Positions 55,648 to 64,000 of a DNA stretch of 64,000 nt are shown here, in pieces. The stretch is taken from NCBI GenBank assembly GCA_937872895.1, contig CALMUP010000020.1, forward strand, positions 29,970 through 93,969, given 5' to 3'. The first letter of the stretch is position 1. Each line of letters starts with the position of its first letter. The notes beneath the pieces were generated by a model that was given only the letters and a program-made list of their open reading frames with translations, was not told where the DNA came from and did not search any database. A program made the position numbers and the translations under genes. The DNA is from an uncultured Verrucomicrobiota bacterium. GTDB taxonomy: Bacteria > Verrucomicrobiota > Kiritimatiellia > CAIVKH01.

Positions 55648-55790
55648 CCTGGCGTCGGTTGCTGTTGACGAAGGGTTTAAAATGAAATCGAGGATCGTGT
55701 GCTGAATGGGTGAGGAATGAATTCTCGGGCTTTCCGTATGGACGTCCCACGAAGCTTTCGCTTTACTTCTCATAGGAGGGGTCCGGCGAA

Positions 55791-56870
55791 TTGAATGATG
55801 GAAGGGCATTCATTGTGGGGGATGACGAAGATGGTTGTTGGGGAGCCTATGCGCCGTGGACAGCTTGGTATACCGCCAGCAACCTGACCTATACGTTGAC
55901 ACCCTCGGCGGGCGATTCAATCCGGTTTGCCCTTCCTGGCGGTCTGCCTAACGGCGTGATCGATAACGTCAGGATCACTCGAATATCCTACGCGGACACC
56001 CTGTTCGTCTGGGGACTCGACCTGTCGCAATCCTGGCAAGGCGCCGGGGGCGTCGGCGGGTTGGTGGCGCAGGTGTCGGGCGGATCCGGTACAGCGGCCT
56101 ACTACCCGACCTATGACGGGAACGGGAACATCTCCGAATACCTCGACGACACCGGCTCCATCCACGCCCACTATCGCTACGACCCCTTCGGCAACACCAC
56201 CACGTCAACCGGCGCCATGGCCAACCACTTCGCCTACCGCTTCTCCACCAAGCCTTGGGATGAGGTGGTGGAGGGGTATTATTACGGCTACAGATTCTAC
56301 AATCCGGAATTGGGCAAGTGGCTAAGTAGAGATCCAATCGGGGAAGATGGTGGAATTAACTTAGCATCATTCCTCTCAAATGACACAGTTAATAGTATTG
56401 ATCTGTTGGGCTTAAATAAAATCAAGGTGGACTGCTGCCCTAAAGAGAAAATTGATAAAATGGCATTAGAAGCGATTAATAGATCGTTACGTAGAGGTGA
56501 CTCTGATCGGATTGAATATTGTGGATTATTATGTTGTGATCAATCGACTGGAGAAGTAATTTATACGGGACCGCACAAAGGTTGGAATGCCACGGGTTGG
56601 GTTGAAGATGCAGTTGGTAATTGGGTCACGCAAATATCAAACCATTGTAATCCTGAGAAAATGGGTCAGACAGAAGATTCTCCTGGTGTGTCAAGTCCAT
56701 GTCCAAAAGGGACTATACAAGTAGGTGACTATCATACTCACCCGATGCAAAGTGTGCCTTCAGAGGATGATAGAAAGTGGTGTAGAAAACGTCAAAACGC
56801 CTCACAGTGTAAATATAGGTGTTATCTCGGCAATCATGGTCAACCAGTTTGCCAAGAAGTTATACCTTAA
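55791..56870 (+). CDS. Orphan RHS core fragment with toxin-like C-terminal tip
   Basis: A 359-aa open frame. Residues about 70-200 match the end of RHS/YD-repeat proteins: FVWGLDLSQSWQGAGGVGGL, YDGNGNISEYLDDTGSI, HYRYDPFGNTTTSTG, YRFYNPELGKWLSRDPIGEDGGINLA, and IDLLGL, which marks the core end (quoted in pieces). The first 65 residues are not RHS-like and the start codon is TTG with an upstream stop, so this is a 5'-truncated remnant or displaced tip, not a full RHS protein. After about nt 56340 base composition falls sharply and a variable tip begins. It has several cysteine pairs and GDYHTHPMQSVPSEDD, resembling the HxH...SxxD motif of JAMM/DUF4329-type domains. The lipoprotein gene 26 bp downstream may be its partner. 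Confidence 0.65.
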   Translation: MNDGRAFIVGDDEDGCWGAYAPWTAWYTASNLTYTLTPSAGDSIRFALPGGLPNGVIDNVRITRISYADTLFVWGLDLSQSWQGAGGVGGLVAQVSGGSGTAAYYPTYDGNGNISEYLDDTGSIHAHYRYDPFGNTTTSTGAMANHFAYRFSTKPWDEVVEGYYYGYRFYNPELGKWLSRDPIGEDGGINLASFLSNDTVNSIDLLGLNKIKVDCCPKEKIDKMALEAINRSLRRGDSDRIEYCGLLCCDQSTGEVIYTGPHKGWNATGWVEDAVGNWVTQISNHCNPEKMGQTEDSPGVSSPCPKGTIQVGDYHTHPMQSVPSEDDRKWCRKRQNASQCKYRCYLGNHGQPVCQEVIP

Positions 56871-56896
56871 ACGATTTGATAAATAATATATATTCC

Positions 56897-57556
56897 ATGT
56901 GTTATAATTTCAAACTACGAATCATTAAATATTACTTCTTTGTTTTTATGTTTTTGTGTCTGATGTCCAGCTGCATAAATACTCGAAGTCATTCTTCGGG
57001 AAAACCACTAAAGTCGTTAATGGTGAAGATTGTAAGCTGCGCCGACTCCAGTGCTTTAGGGGTAAGTGACTGGTTCTTCGAACATTACTTGAGAGTTGAG
57101 GCGGTGGGGCCTGAAAAAGTAAACATTATATTTGCTATTCAAAAAGTTAAATCTGACTACAGCGATTCGGGAATTTATATTCCTGTTGCGTGGTATAGCT
57201 TTGTGACTAATTCTGATTCGAAGCAACTACACTTACTAATTAACAAGTTGAATCATTTAAAACCTGCACCTGATAGCGCTGTACCTCCTTTTCATGGCGA
57301 TGTAATTTTTAAAAAACCGTGTCATGATGTTAACTATACTTTAGAGTGCGAACTCGATATCGAAGGAGATCCCTTTGCGTCGTGGAAAATATCCGAGTCT
57401 TCCGATCAATCAAAAATGATTGAGATATACGCTGCAGAATTACTGAGAACTTTGTTGCCGCCGCAGTTTCCTTTTAGTTTGAATACATTACCAGCCGACG
57501 AGGTGTCGGGTTCGAAGCCCAGGTGGGGTCGGGGTCAGCCTTTAAATAAAGATTAA
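56897..57556 (+). CDS. Predicted lipoprotein, candidate partner (immunity) of the RHS tip
   Basis: A 219-aa protein with an A+T-rich coding sequence like the preceding tip. Signal: MCYNFKLRIIKYYFFVFMFL followed by CLMSSC, a lipobox with the modified cysteine at residue 26. The mature part has mixed alpha/beta character (YLRVEAVGPEKVNIIFAIQK, MIEIYAAELLRTLLP). The open frame begins with a GTG at 56819, inside the RHS gene, but ATG 56897 gives the signal peptide. The last 18 residues (VSGSKPRWGRGQPLNKD) are encoded by G+C-rich repeat DNA, so the true C terminus has probably been replaced. Position directly after a toxin-like tip suggests an immunity lipoprotein, but that is inference. Confidence 0.6.
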   Translation: MCYNFKLRIIKYYFFVFMFLCLMSSCINTRSHSSGKPLKSLMVKIVSCADSSALGVSDWFFEHYLRVEAVGPEKVNIIFAIQKVKSDYSDSGIYIPVAWYSFVTNSDSKQLHLLINKLNHLKPAPDSAVPPFHGDVIFKKPCHDVNYTLECELDIEGDPFASWKISESSDQSKMIEIYAAELLRTLLPPQFPFSLNTLPADEVSGSKPRWGRGQPLNKD

Positions 57557-57560
57557 TCGA

Positions 57561-57582
57561 AGGCATCGGGGTCAGACATTCA
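57561..57582 (+). repeat. Extra partial copy of the transposase-flanking repeat
   Basis: 22 bases, beginning AGGCATCGGGGTCAGACATT, identical to 57732-57753. It lies about 170 bp before the left arm of the RAYT cassette, just after the lipoprotein stop. Confidence 0.7.
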
Positions 57583-57735
57583 ATGGAAGGCGTCGAAGTT
57601 TGTTGGGGTCACGTCTAGACATAATACAAATCGCTTGCCCTGGGGATGGTGTTCATGCCGTTACAGCTCGCAATTGCGCGCGATGATGAGGGCGTCCTTC
57701 TGCTTCTTCAGCTAGGCTATCTGTTGCAGTGAGGC
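57583..57735. other. Short spacer with a possible gene relic
   Basis: A 153-bp stretch with no intact gene. On the minus strand, 57661-57744 reads like a decayed segment DPDASLQQIA-stop-LKKQKDALIIARN, reminiscent of the N terminus of quinolinate synthase NadA. The resemblance is short and could be chance. Confidence 0.25.
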
Positions 57736-57765
57736 ATCGGGGTCAGACATTCACTATTAACTATT
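57736..57765 (+). repeat. Left inverted repeat of the RAYT cassette
   Basis: Pairs with 58725-58754; one mismatch (T versus G at position 20). The core GGGGTCAGACATTCA is repeated again at 57568. Confidence 0.8.
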
Positions 57766-57800
57766 GACTTGGTTTTCGGCTTGGGGTATTTCGTTGCGTC

Positions 57801-58733
57801 ATGCCGAGGAAACCGAGAATCCAGTTTGATGGGGCGTTGTACCATGTGACGAGTCGGGGGAATGCCCGGCAGGTGATCTTTCATGGAGACGATGACCGGG
57901 AGCGGTTTTTGGAGCAGGTGGGGGAGCGGGTGGTTTCGTACGGGGTGGTGGTACATGCCTTTGTCCTGATGGACAATCATTATCACCTGCTGGTCCGCAC
58001 GCCGTCGGGCAACCTGGATCGGTTCATGCAGCGACTGAACACGAGTTACGCCCTGTATTACCGGTACAAACACGGTCGACCGGGTCATGTCTTTCAGGGT
58101 CGCTACAAGGGATTGTTGGTGACCGATGACGACTATCTACTGGCGTTGACCCGGTATATTCACCTGAATCCGATCAAGACCCGAAAGTGGCGCGACGAGG
58201 AGGCGAAGGCCAAACTGGCCGGGTTGAAGGCCTACCGTTGGAGCAGTTATCCGTCCTATGCCGAAGGCCGACCCCGTTACCCTTGGCTCAACCTGGATGT
58301 GCTCCATCATTACGGTGCCTCACCAAAACGAGCGGCGGCCCGCTACCGGGCTTACACCCAGGCCATGGTCACGGAGCATGATGAAGATCTGACCGAGGCG
58401 CTTAAGGCGGCAGGTACCCAGCTTGGTCCGGCGATCGAACCGTCTCGCCTTCCGGTCGCCTCCGCGCCCGCCGCGTGGTCGTTTGATCAGGTGGATCGCA
58501 TCGTCGCCGAGCACTTCGACGTGGACACCGAAATTTTCAAACGCCATGGTCAATCGGCCGGCGAAGCGAAGCGGGTGGCCATCGCACTGGCCCACCGAAA
58601 AACCGGCGCCCATCTAGAAGCAATCGGCAACCATTACGGCGGCATCAGCGCCGCCGCAGTGAGCATGAATCAGAAACGCCTTCGCCCGTTGGATGTACGC
58701 ACCCTGGATGCACTGATCAGGGCTAATAGTTAA
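57801..58733 (+). CDS. REP-associated tyrosine transposase (Y1/HUH family)
   Basis: A 310-aa HUH transposase of the RAYT type, related to IS200/IS605 TnpA. Landmarks: MPRKPRIQFDGALYHVTSRG, the HUH pair in FVLMDNHYHLLVRTPSGNL, LNTSYALYYRYKHGRPGHVF with GRYKGLLV, and RYIHLNPIKTRKW. A C-terminal extension of about 100 residues with a helix-turn-helix-like look (GQSAGEAKRVAIALAHRKTGA, EAIGNHYGGISAAAVSMNQK) follows; such DnaA-like tails are common in this subgroup. The protein looks intact. The gene lies within near-perfect 30-bp inverted repeats and its stop codon is inside the right one. RAYTs process single-stranded REP hairpins; many are domesticated and immobile. Confidence 0.92.
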   Translation: MPRKPRIQFDGALYHVTSRGNARQVIFHGDDDRERFLEQVGERVVSYGVVVHAFVLMDNHYHLLVRTPSGNLDRFMQRLNTSYALYYRYKHGRPGHVFQGRYKGLLVTDDDYLLALTRYIHLNPIKTRKWRDEEAKAKLAGLKAYRWSSYPSYAEGRPRYPWLNLDVLHHYGASPKRAAARYRAYTQAMVTEHDEDLTEALKAAGTQLGPAIEPSRLPVASAPAAWSFDQVDRIVAEHFDVDTEIFKRHGQSAGEAKRVAIALAHRKTGAHLEAIGNHYGGISAAAVSMNQKRLRPLDVRTLDALIRANS

Positions 58734-58754
58734 TCGTGAATGTCTGACCCCGAT
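58725..58754 (-). repeat. Right inverted repeat of the RAYT cassette
   Basis: Inverted copy of 57736-57765. It contains the transposase stop codon (TAA at 58731). A partial tandem copy GTGACCCCGATTCCGG follows directly. Confidence 0.8.
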
Positions 58755-58869
58755 TCCGGTGACCCCGATTCCGGAAAAGGCGGATGCGTCTTGTCATGCG
58801 TTGTGATTTACGATTCGCTCGCGGTGAATTTGGTTGGGCGGTCAACGGAAGACAAGGACGAAAAGGTGT

Positions 58870-59382
58870 ATGAAACAGTTTGAGGATTTGCCGGTTTGGC
58901 AGGCGGGGCGGGAGTTGGTGAGGAAGGTGTATGCGGCAGCGCGGGTGCGGCCGTTTGCGGAGGATGCCGGGCTGCGTGATCAGATCCAGCGTGCGGCGGT
59001 TTCGATTACGTCGAACATTGCCGAAGGCCATGAGCGCAGCTCGACCCCGGACCTGATCCAGTTCCTGTTCTATGCCAAAGGCAGCGCCGGTGAAGTCCGC
59101 TCCCAGTTGTACCATGCCGAGGATGTCGGCTACCTGTCGGCGGACAAGGCGCAGGCCCTGCGCGCGGAATGCCTGGACGTTAGCCGTCAGTTGTCGGCGT
59201 GGATCCAGTCGATGCAGACCCCCGGATTCAAGCGAGGACCGAAATACCACAAGGAACCGGATACCGCGTGGGAACAATTCGCCGCGAAGGCCGGTCTGCA
59301 GCGGCAACCCAACGGCAGCTACAAGAAGGTGAAGGAAAGCCGGGGGCGGTATGGGAGTGGGAGGGAAGACGGAAGATCGTGA
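58870..59382 (+). CDS. Four-helix-bundle protein (S23/IVP-like family)
   Basis: A 170-aa protein of the four-helix-bundle family named after proteins encoded in intervening sequences of 23S rRNA genes. Here it is a free-standing gene, not inside rRNA. Family landmarks: MKQFEDLPVWQAGRELVRKV, LRDQIQRAAVSITSNIAEGH, FLFYAKGSAGEVRSQLYHA and DVGYLSADKAQAL. A C-terminal tail of about 50 residues (PGFKRGPKYHKEPDTAWEQF) goes beyond the usual 120-residue core. Function is unknown; it probably forms oligomers. ATG 58870 fits the family start. A 9-base ACGGAAGAC lies upstream (58845) and again inverted downstream (59408), so it may be bounded by short repeats. Confidence 0.85.
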   Translation: MKQFEDLPVWQAGRELVRKVYAAARVRPFAEDAGLRDQIQRAAVSITSNIAEGHERSSTPDLIQFLFYAKGSAGEVRSQLYHAEDVGYLSADKAQALRAECLDVSRQLSAWIQSMQTPGFKRGPKYHKEPDTAWEQFAAKAGLQRQPNGSYKKVKESRGRYGSGREDGRS

Positions 59383-59414
59383 ACGGGGAAACGTAGAATG
59401 ATGTTCCGTCTTCC
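59363..59414. terminator. Inverted repeat between convergent genes
   Basis: GGAAGACGGAA (59363-59373) pairs perfectly with TTCCGTCTTCC (59404-59414) around 30 nt, between the four-helix gene and the convergent PPDK_N gene. It may act as a bidirectional end or as a cassette boundary; the left arm lies inside the end of the four-helix coding region. Confidence 0.4.
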
Positions 59415-59428
59415 GTTTTCCGTTCTGC

Positions 59429-62017
59429 TCACGTGCGGATGCAGAGGACTTTTTGTTCCAGGGTGTTGGCGCTGAGGGTGAGGGGGGCGGGGTGGTCGGT
59501 GACGTGGACGAGGTCGGACCAGGTGGCGTAGGCCGGCAGCAGGGTGGCGAGCTGGTTGGGGGTGGCGAGCAGTTCGGCGTCGTGGAGCCGGTTGCGGGGA
59601 TGGTTGGGGAACAGGGCGAGGTAGAGCATGTCCATCTCGACGAGTTCGTTGAGGAAGTGGGTGCCGAGCGAGACGTCGGGGATGAGGTGGCTGTGCATCG
59701 CGACGATCTCGACGACGACGGACATCCGGTTGATGTTGGTGAAGGGGACCGGGATGCCGAGTTCGGGACTGGATGTGCCCCAGCGGCCGGGGCCGAGGAT
59801 CATCACGTTCATCGACCCGTCGTGCGGAGTGAGCCGGTTGATCGCGCCGATGACCCGGGCGAGTTCGTGGCGCTGGGCGGTGGCGAGGGTGCTGTAGCGT
59901 TCGGGCCGGACGTAGACGACACGGTGGAGGTGCTGGATGCGGCTCGGGCCGATCACTGCGCCGTGAGCCTCGAGCAGGACGGTTGCGTGGTCGAGGTCGA
60001 GGTCGGGAAGGTGGATGATCTCCGCGCCCTTCACCTGGAGCGGGCGGCACTGGAGCAGGTTGATGGTGCAGCGTCCGTCGTCGAGGAAGTTCGCGGCGAA
60101 TTCGATGTCCACCGGATGTTCGTAGGCCTCGTGCAGGATGCGCAGCATGTCGCGCAGGTCTTGCACGAACGCGGTGCGGGCGAGCAATTGCTCGAAGGTG
60201 AGGACCCAGTGGGTGGCGGCGCCGGCACCGAGCGAGGTGCAGTCGGCGGAGGCAAAACGCTCGAGCGCGGCGGGCGACCAATCGCTGATCAGGTCATCAA
60301 ACGATCCGGAGGTCAGGCGGTTCGTCTCGAGGTCGAGGTAGTCCACCCTTCGCTGGGAATAGTGGCAGACCTTGTCGAAGTTGGCCTCGGGCCGGCGCAT
60401 CGGCGCGTTCAGGGCGACGAGGCGGGTGTAGTCGTCGTCGGACCGGTCCACCGCGCGGGTGCCGAGGCCGAAGACGAGGCGGACCACCCCGGCCTTGGGG
60501 TCGATGTGTTCATTCCAGGTGTAGGGATTGAAGGAGAAGCCGACGCCGGCGACCTGCGGGTAGAAGTGCCGGCCGCGGATCTCGCCGGAGACGCGCATGA
60601 CCAGCAGGGCCATCTGTTCATCGCGCTCGAGCAGGCCGCGCCGGGCGCGGTAGCGCAGCGCCTCCTCGCTCATCGTGCTGGCGTAGATGGTGCGGACGGC
60701 CTGCAGGAAATCCGCGAGGCGTTTCTCGCGCGAGCCCTGGTTCACGCAGAACACGCTTTCGTACTTGCCGGCGAAGGCATTGCCGTAGTTGTCCTCGAGC
60801 AGCGAGCTGGAGCGCACGATGAACGGGGATTCGCCGAAGTAGTCGAGCATCTCGCGGAACTGCTCGACGGTGTAGTCGGGGAAGTCGCCGCGCAGGATGC
60901 GTTCGCGCGCCTCCTCCACGTCATCGAGGAAGGTGTCGGGGTTGCGCTGTTTCTGGCGGATCCACCAGGCCTTGTTGCGGACGAGGAAGGTGTAGAAGAC
61001 GTCGGCGCCGATGAAGAACGAGTCGTGGGTTTCCAGCAGGCGGCCGAAACGCGGGTCGGCGTTGCGGAGGATGGCGCGGGCGAGCAGCATGCCGACGGCC
61101 TTGCCGCCGATCAGGCCGATGCCGATCATGCGGTCGCGGATGGCGAAGATGTCGTCGATGGTCAGGTGGCGTTCGACCAGCCGCAGCATGCCTTCGTCGC
61201 GCGAGAGCACCATGCGGCTCAACTGGCGGAACAGTGCGTCGCGGTCGGCCGGGGGGCGGGTGCCGGCGGCCACCTGGTCGCAGACGGTCTGGGCCTCGTT
61301 GAAGATGCGCCGCCAGAAGCCCATGCGGGTATCCATGCGCAGGCCGGGCCATTTCGAGGCGACGAGCAGGTCGGCGACGATCGCGCTGGCGGTGATCGGG
61401 ATGAAGTCCTCGCCGCGCCAGGCGTGCAGGGTGTTCATGACCGAGGTGGAGCGGTACTGCACCTTGATCGGGCGGATGTAGAGCTGGTCCTCGTGGCGGA
61501 AGATGTCGAGCAGGTACTGGGTGGTGTCGGTGATGGGGCGGGTGGCGAACGAGGCGTGGACGTGGCGCTGGATGGCGAAGTAGGTCACGGTTTCGAGGTC
61601 GAGCAGGCGCGGGCAGGTCAGCATGAAGAAGTTGCCGAGCATCTGGTCGGCGCGCCAGATGGCGGCGAGGTCGGACAGGCAGTCGAAGACGTAGATCGCG
61701 CCGAGGCCGGCTTCGCCGATGACCTCGTGGACATCGGTGGTGAACTGCTCGAAGCCGAGTTCGGGGCGCGGGCGGTGGATCTCCGCGCCGAAGTCGTCGG
61801 GGAGCAGTTGTTCGTGTGCGGCGAAGCGGAAGTAGATCAGCCGCTGGCCCTGGCGGCGCGCGGCTTCGGCATAGGGGAGGACCAGGGCGCGGTAGTCCTC
61901 GATGTGGTCGATCTGCCAGACGATGTTGTCGCCGGGCATCACGCCTTTCAGCACGCGGTCCAGGCCGGGCAGGCCGGTGGTCATGTTGCGCGGATCGCGG
62001 TTTGGGTTTTCAGTCAT
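59429..62017 (-). CDS. PEP/pyruvate-binding (PPDK_N) protein with a degenerate KaiC-like N-terminal domain
   Basis: An 862-aa protein. The N-terminal part (about residues 12-230) resembles KaiC/RadA-type RecA folds: TTGLPGLDRVLKGVMPGDNI followed by a strand-helix pattern (RQGQRLIYFRF). The Walker A GKT is absent, so this half probably does not hydrolyse ATP. Residues about 290-800 carry the ATP-grasp domain of PEP synthase/PPDK: GLIGGKAVGMLLARAIL, SPFIVRSSSLLEDNYGNAFAG, and later FAANFLDDGRCTINLLQCRP, which resembles the metal-binding end. The phosphohistidine swivelling domain and the PEP-binding TIM barrel are missing, so it cannot be a complete PEP synthase. A phosphotransfer or regulatory role is possible. 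Single gene, divergent from no close neighbour. Confidence 0.75.
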   Translation of the reverse strand: MTENPNRDPRNMTTGLPGLDRVLKGVMPGDNIVWQIDHIEDYRALVLPYAEAARRQGQRLIYFRFAAHEQLLPDDFGAEIHRPRPELGFEQFTTDVHEVIGEAGLGAIYVFDCLSDLAAIWRADQMLGNFFMLTCPRLLDLETVTYFAIQRHVHASFATRPITDTTQYLLDIFRHEDQLYIRPIKVQYRSTSVMNTLHAWRGEDFIPITASAIVADLLVASKWPGLRMDTRMGFWRRIFNEAQTVCDQVAAGTRPPADRDALFRQLSRMVLSRDEGMLRLVERHLTIDDIFAIRDRMIGIGLIGGKAVGMLLARAILRNADPRFGRLLETHDSFFIGADVFYTFLVRNKAWWIRQKQRNPDTFLDDVEEARERILRGDFPDYTVEQFREMLDYFGESPFIVRSSSLLEDNYGNAFAGKYESVFCVNQGSREKRLADFLQAVRTIYASTMSEEALRYRARRGLLERDEQMALLVMRVSGEIRGRHFYPQVAGVGFSFNPYTWNEHIDPKAGVVRLVFGLGTRAVDRSDDDYTRLVALNAPMRRPEANFDKVCHYSQRRVDYLDLETNRLTSGSFDDLISDWSPAALERFASADCTSLGAGAATHWVLTFEQLLARTAFVQDLRDMLRILHEAYEHPVDIEFAANFLDDGRCTINLLQCRPLQVKGAEIIHLPDLDLDHATVLLEAHGAVIGPSRIQHLHRVVYVRPERYSTLATAQRHELARVIGAINRLTPHDGSMNVMILGPGRWGTSSPELGIPVPFTNINRMSVVVEIVAMHSHLIPDVSLGTHFLNELVEMDMLYLALFPNHPRNRLHDAELLATPNQLATLLPAYATWSDLVHVTDHPAPLTLSANTLEQKVLCIRT

Positions 62018-62124
62018 CGCGTGGCTCCAGTATCACGCCGGCGACCATCCGTCGCAAGCGAAAGCGTGGGGGCGGGAAGCGGCGCATGCCGTCCGCCGTG
62101 ATGGCCGAGGCGTGCGAAAAAATG

Positions 62125-62219
62125 AACCGCGGATTTCGCGGATATGCGCGGATGGTTTTCTGCCGCAACAGGCAGAATGAATCGTGCAACCATCGGCGGT
62201 ATCCGTGTTATCCGCAGTT
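62125..62219. repeat. GCGGAT-type inverted repeat pair (miniature element)
   Basis: The left arm 62125-62153 begins AACCGCGGATTTCGCGGATA. The right arm 62192-62219, read on the minus strand, begins AACTGCGGATAACACGGATA. About 38 bp lie between. Same architecture as the arms of the GxxExxY cassette, but with no gene. Confidence 0.6.
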
Positions 62220-62241
62220 CAGTATTGGTCGGCGCTTGGTC

Positions 62242-64000
<1,759 letters not shown>

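Larger units (their letters stand above)
55211..55790. other. 580-bp non-coding stretch with repeats upstream of purF
   Basis: No credible gene. It holds a 9-bp hairpin at 55463-55484 (TGCCTCACC/GGTGAGGCA), a GCCGCTC-N3-GAGCGGC palindrome at 55496-55512, and an inverted-repeat pair of the GCGGAT type at 55547-55647. The left end should include the purF promoter, but no clear -35/-10 was picked. Confidence 0.5.
57736..58754 (+). mobile_element. RAYT transposase cassette with 30-bp inverted repeats
   Basis: Bounded by 57736-57765 (ATCGGGGTCAGACATTCACT then ATTAACTATT) and its inverted copy 58725-58754, with 29 of 30 bases matching. The enclosed Y1-family transposase gene occupies most of the 1019 bp; its stop codon lies in the right arm. 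REP-associated transposases typically sit between such palindromic or inverted repeats. Confidence 0.82.

Noticed and set aside
59453..62101. 882-codon open frame on the plus strand
   Set aside because: Antisense to the PPDK_N protein, which has conserved motifs. The plus-strand product is Val/Glu/Asp/Gly-rich shadow sequence.

Overview
This is a G+C-rich (roughly 60-65 percent by eye) bacterial chromosomal segment. The gene content is free-living and Gram-negative: phosphatidylethanolamine synthesis, lipoproteins, and very long secreted proteins built from DUF11, SdrD-like and HYR-like modules. The large repeat-rich secreted proteins, the orphan RHS tip and the NrpR-type regulator next to gdhA fit the PVC group (Verrucomicrobiota/Kiritimatiellota-like) best. 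That placement is an inference with moderate confidence. No rRNA, tRNA or CRISPR array was seen. The window begins inside a polX gene and ends in a 50-base G run that looks like a sequencing or assembly artefact.

Layout. 1-2.6 kb: DNA repair polymerase PolX (5' truncated) and an RlmD-type rRNA methyltransferase. 2.6-5.3 kb (minus): a four-gene operon of an anchored SH3-like protein, a YajD-like HNH protein, a secreted protein and an M23 peptidase, divergent from ilvD. 7.1-13.7 kb (minus): ligA, then a metallopeptidase, an ATP-grasp ligase and an SGNH-hydrolase/TPR protein, tightly coupled. 13.8-18.1 kb: a lipoprotein, a CPA2-type antiporter and psd-pssA for phospholipid synthesis. 18.2-25.8 kb (minus): pyrG-carA-guaA-carB, a cluster of glutamine-using nucleotide and carbamoyl-phosphate enzymes. 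25.9-39.5 kb: secreted and surface proteins (LamG protein, 1459-aa HYR-repeat protein, 309-aa Ca-binding-type protein, 2222-aa DUF11/SdrD-type protein). Three promoter regions here carry sigma-54-like -24/-12 elements. 39.6-45.1 kb: a five-gene overlapping operon of a membrane-anchored triple-TRAM protein, a NERD protein, two tiny membrane proteins and a long ComEC whose C-terminal metallo-beta-lactamase fold has lost its metal ligands. 45.2-55.2 kb (minus): an ABC exporter, gltD, a GxxExxY gene bounded by near-perfect inverted repeats, gltB and purF. 55.2-59.4 kb is an accessory island: orphan RHS tip with an A+T-rich toxin-like end, a lipoprotein that may be its partner, a REP-associated transposase cassette with 30-bp inverted repeats, and a four-helix-bundle gene. 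59.4-64 kb: a KaiC-like/PPDK_N fusion protein, gdhA, and the start of an NrpR-like regulator divergent from gdhA with a palindrome between them.

Two themes connect the genes. Nitrogen: GdhA, GltBD, PurF, CarAB, GuaA and PyrG all make or use glutamine or glutamate nitrogen, and a plausible nitrogen regulator sits at the end. Surface: a run of secreted proteins appears to share RpoN-type promoters. A third, smaller theme is short gene cassettes bounded by inverted repeats (GxxExxY and RAYT) in which the stop codon lies inside the repeat. Related repeat pairs without a gene occur at 55.5 and 62.1 kb.
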